From positions 1 to 64,000 of the forward strand of contig NZ_BONZ01000087.1 of NCBI RefSeq assembly GCF_016862975.1: a DNA stretch of 64,000 nt. The letters are read 5' to 3'. The notes under the pieces were generated by a model. The model made no database searches. It was not told where the DNA came from and worked only from the letters and a program-made list of their open reading frames with translations. Source of the DNA: Rugosimonospora africana. Lineage in GTDB: Bacteria; Actinomycetota; Actinomycetes; Mycobacteriales; Micromonosporaceae. Each line of letters opens with the position of its first letter. The first letter of the stretch is position 1. The position numbers and the translations under genes are program-made. Below, piece by piece: positions 61,990 to 64,000 of this stretch.

Positions 61990-63018
61990 ATGAGTCTGGA
62001 TGACCGGAAGCTCGATGTGCTGCGGGCCATCGTCCAGGACTATGTCTCTACCCAAGAGCCGGTTGGCAGCAAGGCCCTCGTCGAGCGTCACCATCTGCGT
62101 GTGTCGCCGGCCACTATCCGTAACGACATGGCGGTTCTGGAGGACGAGGGGTATATCCGGCAGCCGCACACCAGTGCGGGGCGGGTGCCCACCGACCGGG
62201 GATACCGGCTGTTCGTGGACAAGTTGTCCCGGATCAAGCCGCTGAGCCCCGCGGAGCGCCGGGCGATCGAGCGGTTCCTGATCGGCGCGGTCGACCTCGA
62301 CGACGTGGTGCACCGCACCGTCCGGTTGCTGGCGCAGCTCACCCGTCAGGTCGCCGTCGTGCAGTTCCCGAGCCTGTCCCGCTCGTCGGTGCGGCACCTG
62401 GAACTGGTGCCGGTCTCGACCACCCGGATCATGCTCGTGATGATCGCCGACACCGGCCGGGTCGAGCAGCGGCTGGTCGAGCTGCCCGCGCCGACCCCCG
62501 AGACCGACGTGCTGCGGCTGCGCACCGCGGCCAACGAGAAGCTCGGCGGCCAGCGGTTGGTCGACACGCCTCCGCTGGTCCAGGACCTCGTCGACGAGTC
62601 CGAGCCCGGTCTGCGACCGGCCATGGGGGCGCTTGCCAGCGTGTTGCTGGAGACGCTGGTGGAGCGCACCGAGGAGCGGATCGCGCTGGCCGGGACGGCA
62701 AACCTGACACGTGGTGGCATCCTGGATTTCCAGGGATCGCTCCGGCCGATCCTTGAGGCCCTTGAGGAGGAGGTCGTGCTGCTCAAGCTGATCGGGTCGG
62801 CCGAGCCGGACACGGCCACGACCAGGGTTCTCATCGGCGACGAGAACGAGATCGAGCATTTGAGGGCCACGTCGGTGATCAGCACCGGCTACGGACCTGG
62901 CAGCACGGTGGTCGGCGGGATGGGGGTGCTCGGGCCGACCCGGATGGACTACCCGGGCACCATTGCTACGGTCAGTGCCGTGGCGCGCTACGTCGGTGAA
63001 ATCCTGGCGCAGAACTGA
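61990..63018 (+). CDS. hrcA: Heat-inducible transcription repressor HrcA
   Basis: 342 aa. The N-terminal winged helix ([27 protein letters not shown], then [19 protein letters not shown]) and later GAF-like and insert domains ([20 protein letters not shown]) are standard. It represses CIRCE-bearing heat-shock genes and needs GroEL to stay active. The ATG 61990 start has AGGGAGGGG upstream. A perfect CIRCE stands before it and dnaJ follows after 8 bp. Confidence 0.97.
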   Translation: MSLDDRKLDVLRAIVQDYVSTQEPVGSKALVERHHLRVSPATIRNDMAVLEDEGYIRQPHTSAGRVPTDRGYRLFVDKLSRIKPLSPAERRAIERFLIGAVDLDDVVHRTVRLLAQLTRQVAVVQFPSLSRSSVRHLELVPVSTTRIMLVMIADTGRVEQRLVELPAPTPETDVLRLRTAANEKLGGQRLVDTPPLVQDLVDESEPGLRPAMGALASVLLETLVERTEERIALAGTANLTRGGILDFQGSLRPILEALEEEVVLLKLIGSAEPDTATTRVLIGDENEIEHLRATSVISTGYGPGSTVVGGMGVLGPTRMDYPGTIATVSAVARYVGEILAQN

Positions 63019-63026
63019 GTGAGGGC

Positions 63027-64000
63027 ATGACAACGGTGGCCAAGGACTACTACGGGATCCTCGGTGTGGCGAAGGATGCCACGGCTGACGAGATCAAGCG
63101 GGCGTACCGCAAGCTGGCGAGGCAGTACCACCCGGACGTCAATCCGGACCCGGAGGCGCACGAGCGGTTCAAGGAGATCAACGCCGCGTACGAGGTGCTG
63201 TCCGACGACCGGAAGCGGCAGATCGTCGACGTCGGTGGCGACCCGCTGGCTCCCGGCGGTGGAGGGGCGGGCCCCGGCGGTGGCCCGGGCGGTCCGTTTG
63301 TCGGCTTCCAGGACATCATGGACGCCTTCTTCGGCGGTGGCACCGGCTCCCGCGGTCCGCGTCCGCGCACCCGCCCGGGTTCGGATGCGATCCTGCCGCT
63401 GCCACTCGACCTGCACGAGACCGCGTTCGGGGTGGAGGCGCCGATCACCGTGGACACCGCGGTGACCTGCCAGACCTGCCAGGGCGCGGGCACCGCCGCC
63501 GGTACGCACGTGGCCACCTGCGACGTGTGCGGTGGGCGCGGCGAGGTGCAGTCGGTGCAGCGCACGTTCCTCGGCCAGGTCGTCTCCTCGCGCCCGTGTG
63601 GCGCCTGCGGGGGATACGGCACGGTGATCCCGAACCCGTGTCCGACCTGCGCGGGCGACGGCCGGGTCCGCAGCCGCCGGACGCTGACCGTGAAGATCCC
63701 GGCCGGCGTCGAGGACCAGATGCGCATCCGGTTGGCCGGTCAGGGTGAGGTGGGCCCCGGCGGTGGCCCGCCCGGAGACCTGTATGTCGAGATCCACGAG
63801 CGGCCGCACGACGTGTTCTCCCGCAAGGGCGACGACCTGCACTGCCGGGTCACCGTCCCGATGACGGCCGCCGCGCTGGGCACCCGGCTGACCATCAAGA
63901 CGCTCGACGGCGAGGAGAACCTCGACCTGCGCCCGGGCACCCAGCCGGCGTCCACGGTGCGCATCCGCGGCAAGGGCGTGCCGCACCTGCGCGGCACCGG
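63027..64000 (+). CDS. dnaJ: Chaperone DnaJ, cut by the window end
   Basis: At least 324 residues are visible; the reading frame is open at the window edge, so the C-terminus is missing. The J-domain carries HPD ([10 protein letters not shown], about residues 38-40), followed by a short Gly-rich region and [12 protein letters not shown]. The zinc-finger region has all four CxxCxGxG-type repeats ([32 protein letters not shown]). Client-binding domains follow. It is co-transcribed with hrcA, the usual DnaJ2 arrangement in actinobacteria, and thus under CIRCE control. ATG 63027 has GAGTGAGGG upstream. Confidence 0.97.
   Translation, partial: MTTVAKDYYGILGVAKDATADEIKRAYRKLARQYHPDVNPDPEAHERFKEINAAYEVLSDDRKRQIVDVGGDPLAPGGGGAGPGGGPGGPFVGFQDIMDAFFGGGTGSRGPRPRTRPGSDAILPLPLDLHETAFGVEAPITVDTAVTCQTCQGAGTAAGTHVATCDVCGGRGEVQSVQRTFLGQVVSSRPCGACGGYGTVIPNPCPTCAGDGRVRSRRTLTVKIPAGVEDQMRIRLAGQGEVGPGGGPPGDLYVEIHERPHDVFSRKGDDLHCRVTVPMTAAALGTRLTIKTLDGEENLDLRPGTQPASTVRIRGKGVPHLRGT

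Noticed and set aside
61834-63033. Upstream in-frame extension of the second DUF4870 gene across hrcA
   Set aside because: It is an antisense shadow of hrcA and would cross the CIRCE promoter. The TACCGT box and ATG at 61833 mark the real start.

Overview
The window is very GC-rich chromosomal DNA from an actinomycete, most likely Micromonosporales. The evidence is the base composition, the housekeeping gene order (valS-folC-DUF4233; rne-rplU-rpmA-obg; nadD-rsfS; comEA-comEC-holA-rpsT-lepA-hemW-hrcA-dnaJ), a translational T-box before a eukaryote-like ileS, a RNase E/G with a long disordered Arg/Glu/Ala N-terminus, and many start codons sitting 6-7 nt after a TANNNT -10 box (leaderless mRNAs). 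I saw no IS element, prophage, CRISPR array, rRNA or tRNA gene. The assignment below family level is a guess.

Layout. 1-8.4 kb: a small membrane protein, valS, folC, a DUF4233 protein, a large membrane/VOC fusion protein and ndk. 8.5-17.2 kb: a carboxymuconolactone-decarboxylase-like gene with a SigJ-type ECF sigma factor, then T-box-controlled ileS, plsC and the TIGR03960/TIGR03936 radical-SAM pair. 17.3-23.1 kb: RNase E/G, a lipoprotein and rplU-rpmA-obg. 23.1-42 kb: a mixed accessory block between obg and nadD. It holds GNAT, a TetR/SDR divergent pair with a perfect 30-bp operator, DUF1622, a PadR/MFS drug-efflux pair, a Trp-attenuated auxiliary trpS, radC, a divergent sulfotransferase / type III PKS / cytochrome b5-desaturase locus, a receptor Ser/Thr kinase, aminopeptidase N, an orphan phenylacetate-CoA ligase and a purine permease. 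42.2-51.6 kb: nadD-rsfS-histidine phosphatase, a lipoprotein, DegV, comEA-comEC, holA, a membrane protein and rpsT. 51.8-64 kb: a secreted GH25 lysozyme, lepA-nudix, a GlsB-like protein, a PhyH dioxygenase, a lysozyme-fold protein, enoyl-CoA hydratase, hemW, two DUF4870 proteins and the CIRCE-controlled hrcA-dnaJ operon, cut by the window edge.

How parts work together. Two aminoacyl-tRNA synthetase genes are controlled by RNA elements that sense their own tRNA: the ileS T-box hides the Shine-Dalgarno, and trpS sits behind a 12-codon leader with tandem Trp codons and mutually exclusive hairpins. Three regulators sit at clear operators (TetR, PadR, HrcA). The type III PKS, desaturase and sulfotransferase look like a small undescribed natural-product locus. 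A 50-bp imperfect palindrome recurs five times at four intergenic loci, each time upstream of a gene. Three short-period tandem arrays (one of 18 bp, two of 16 bp) lie at gene ends or between genes.
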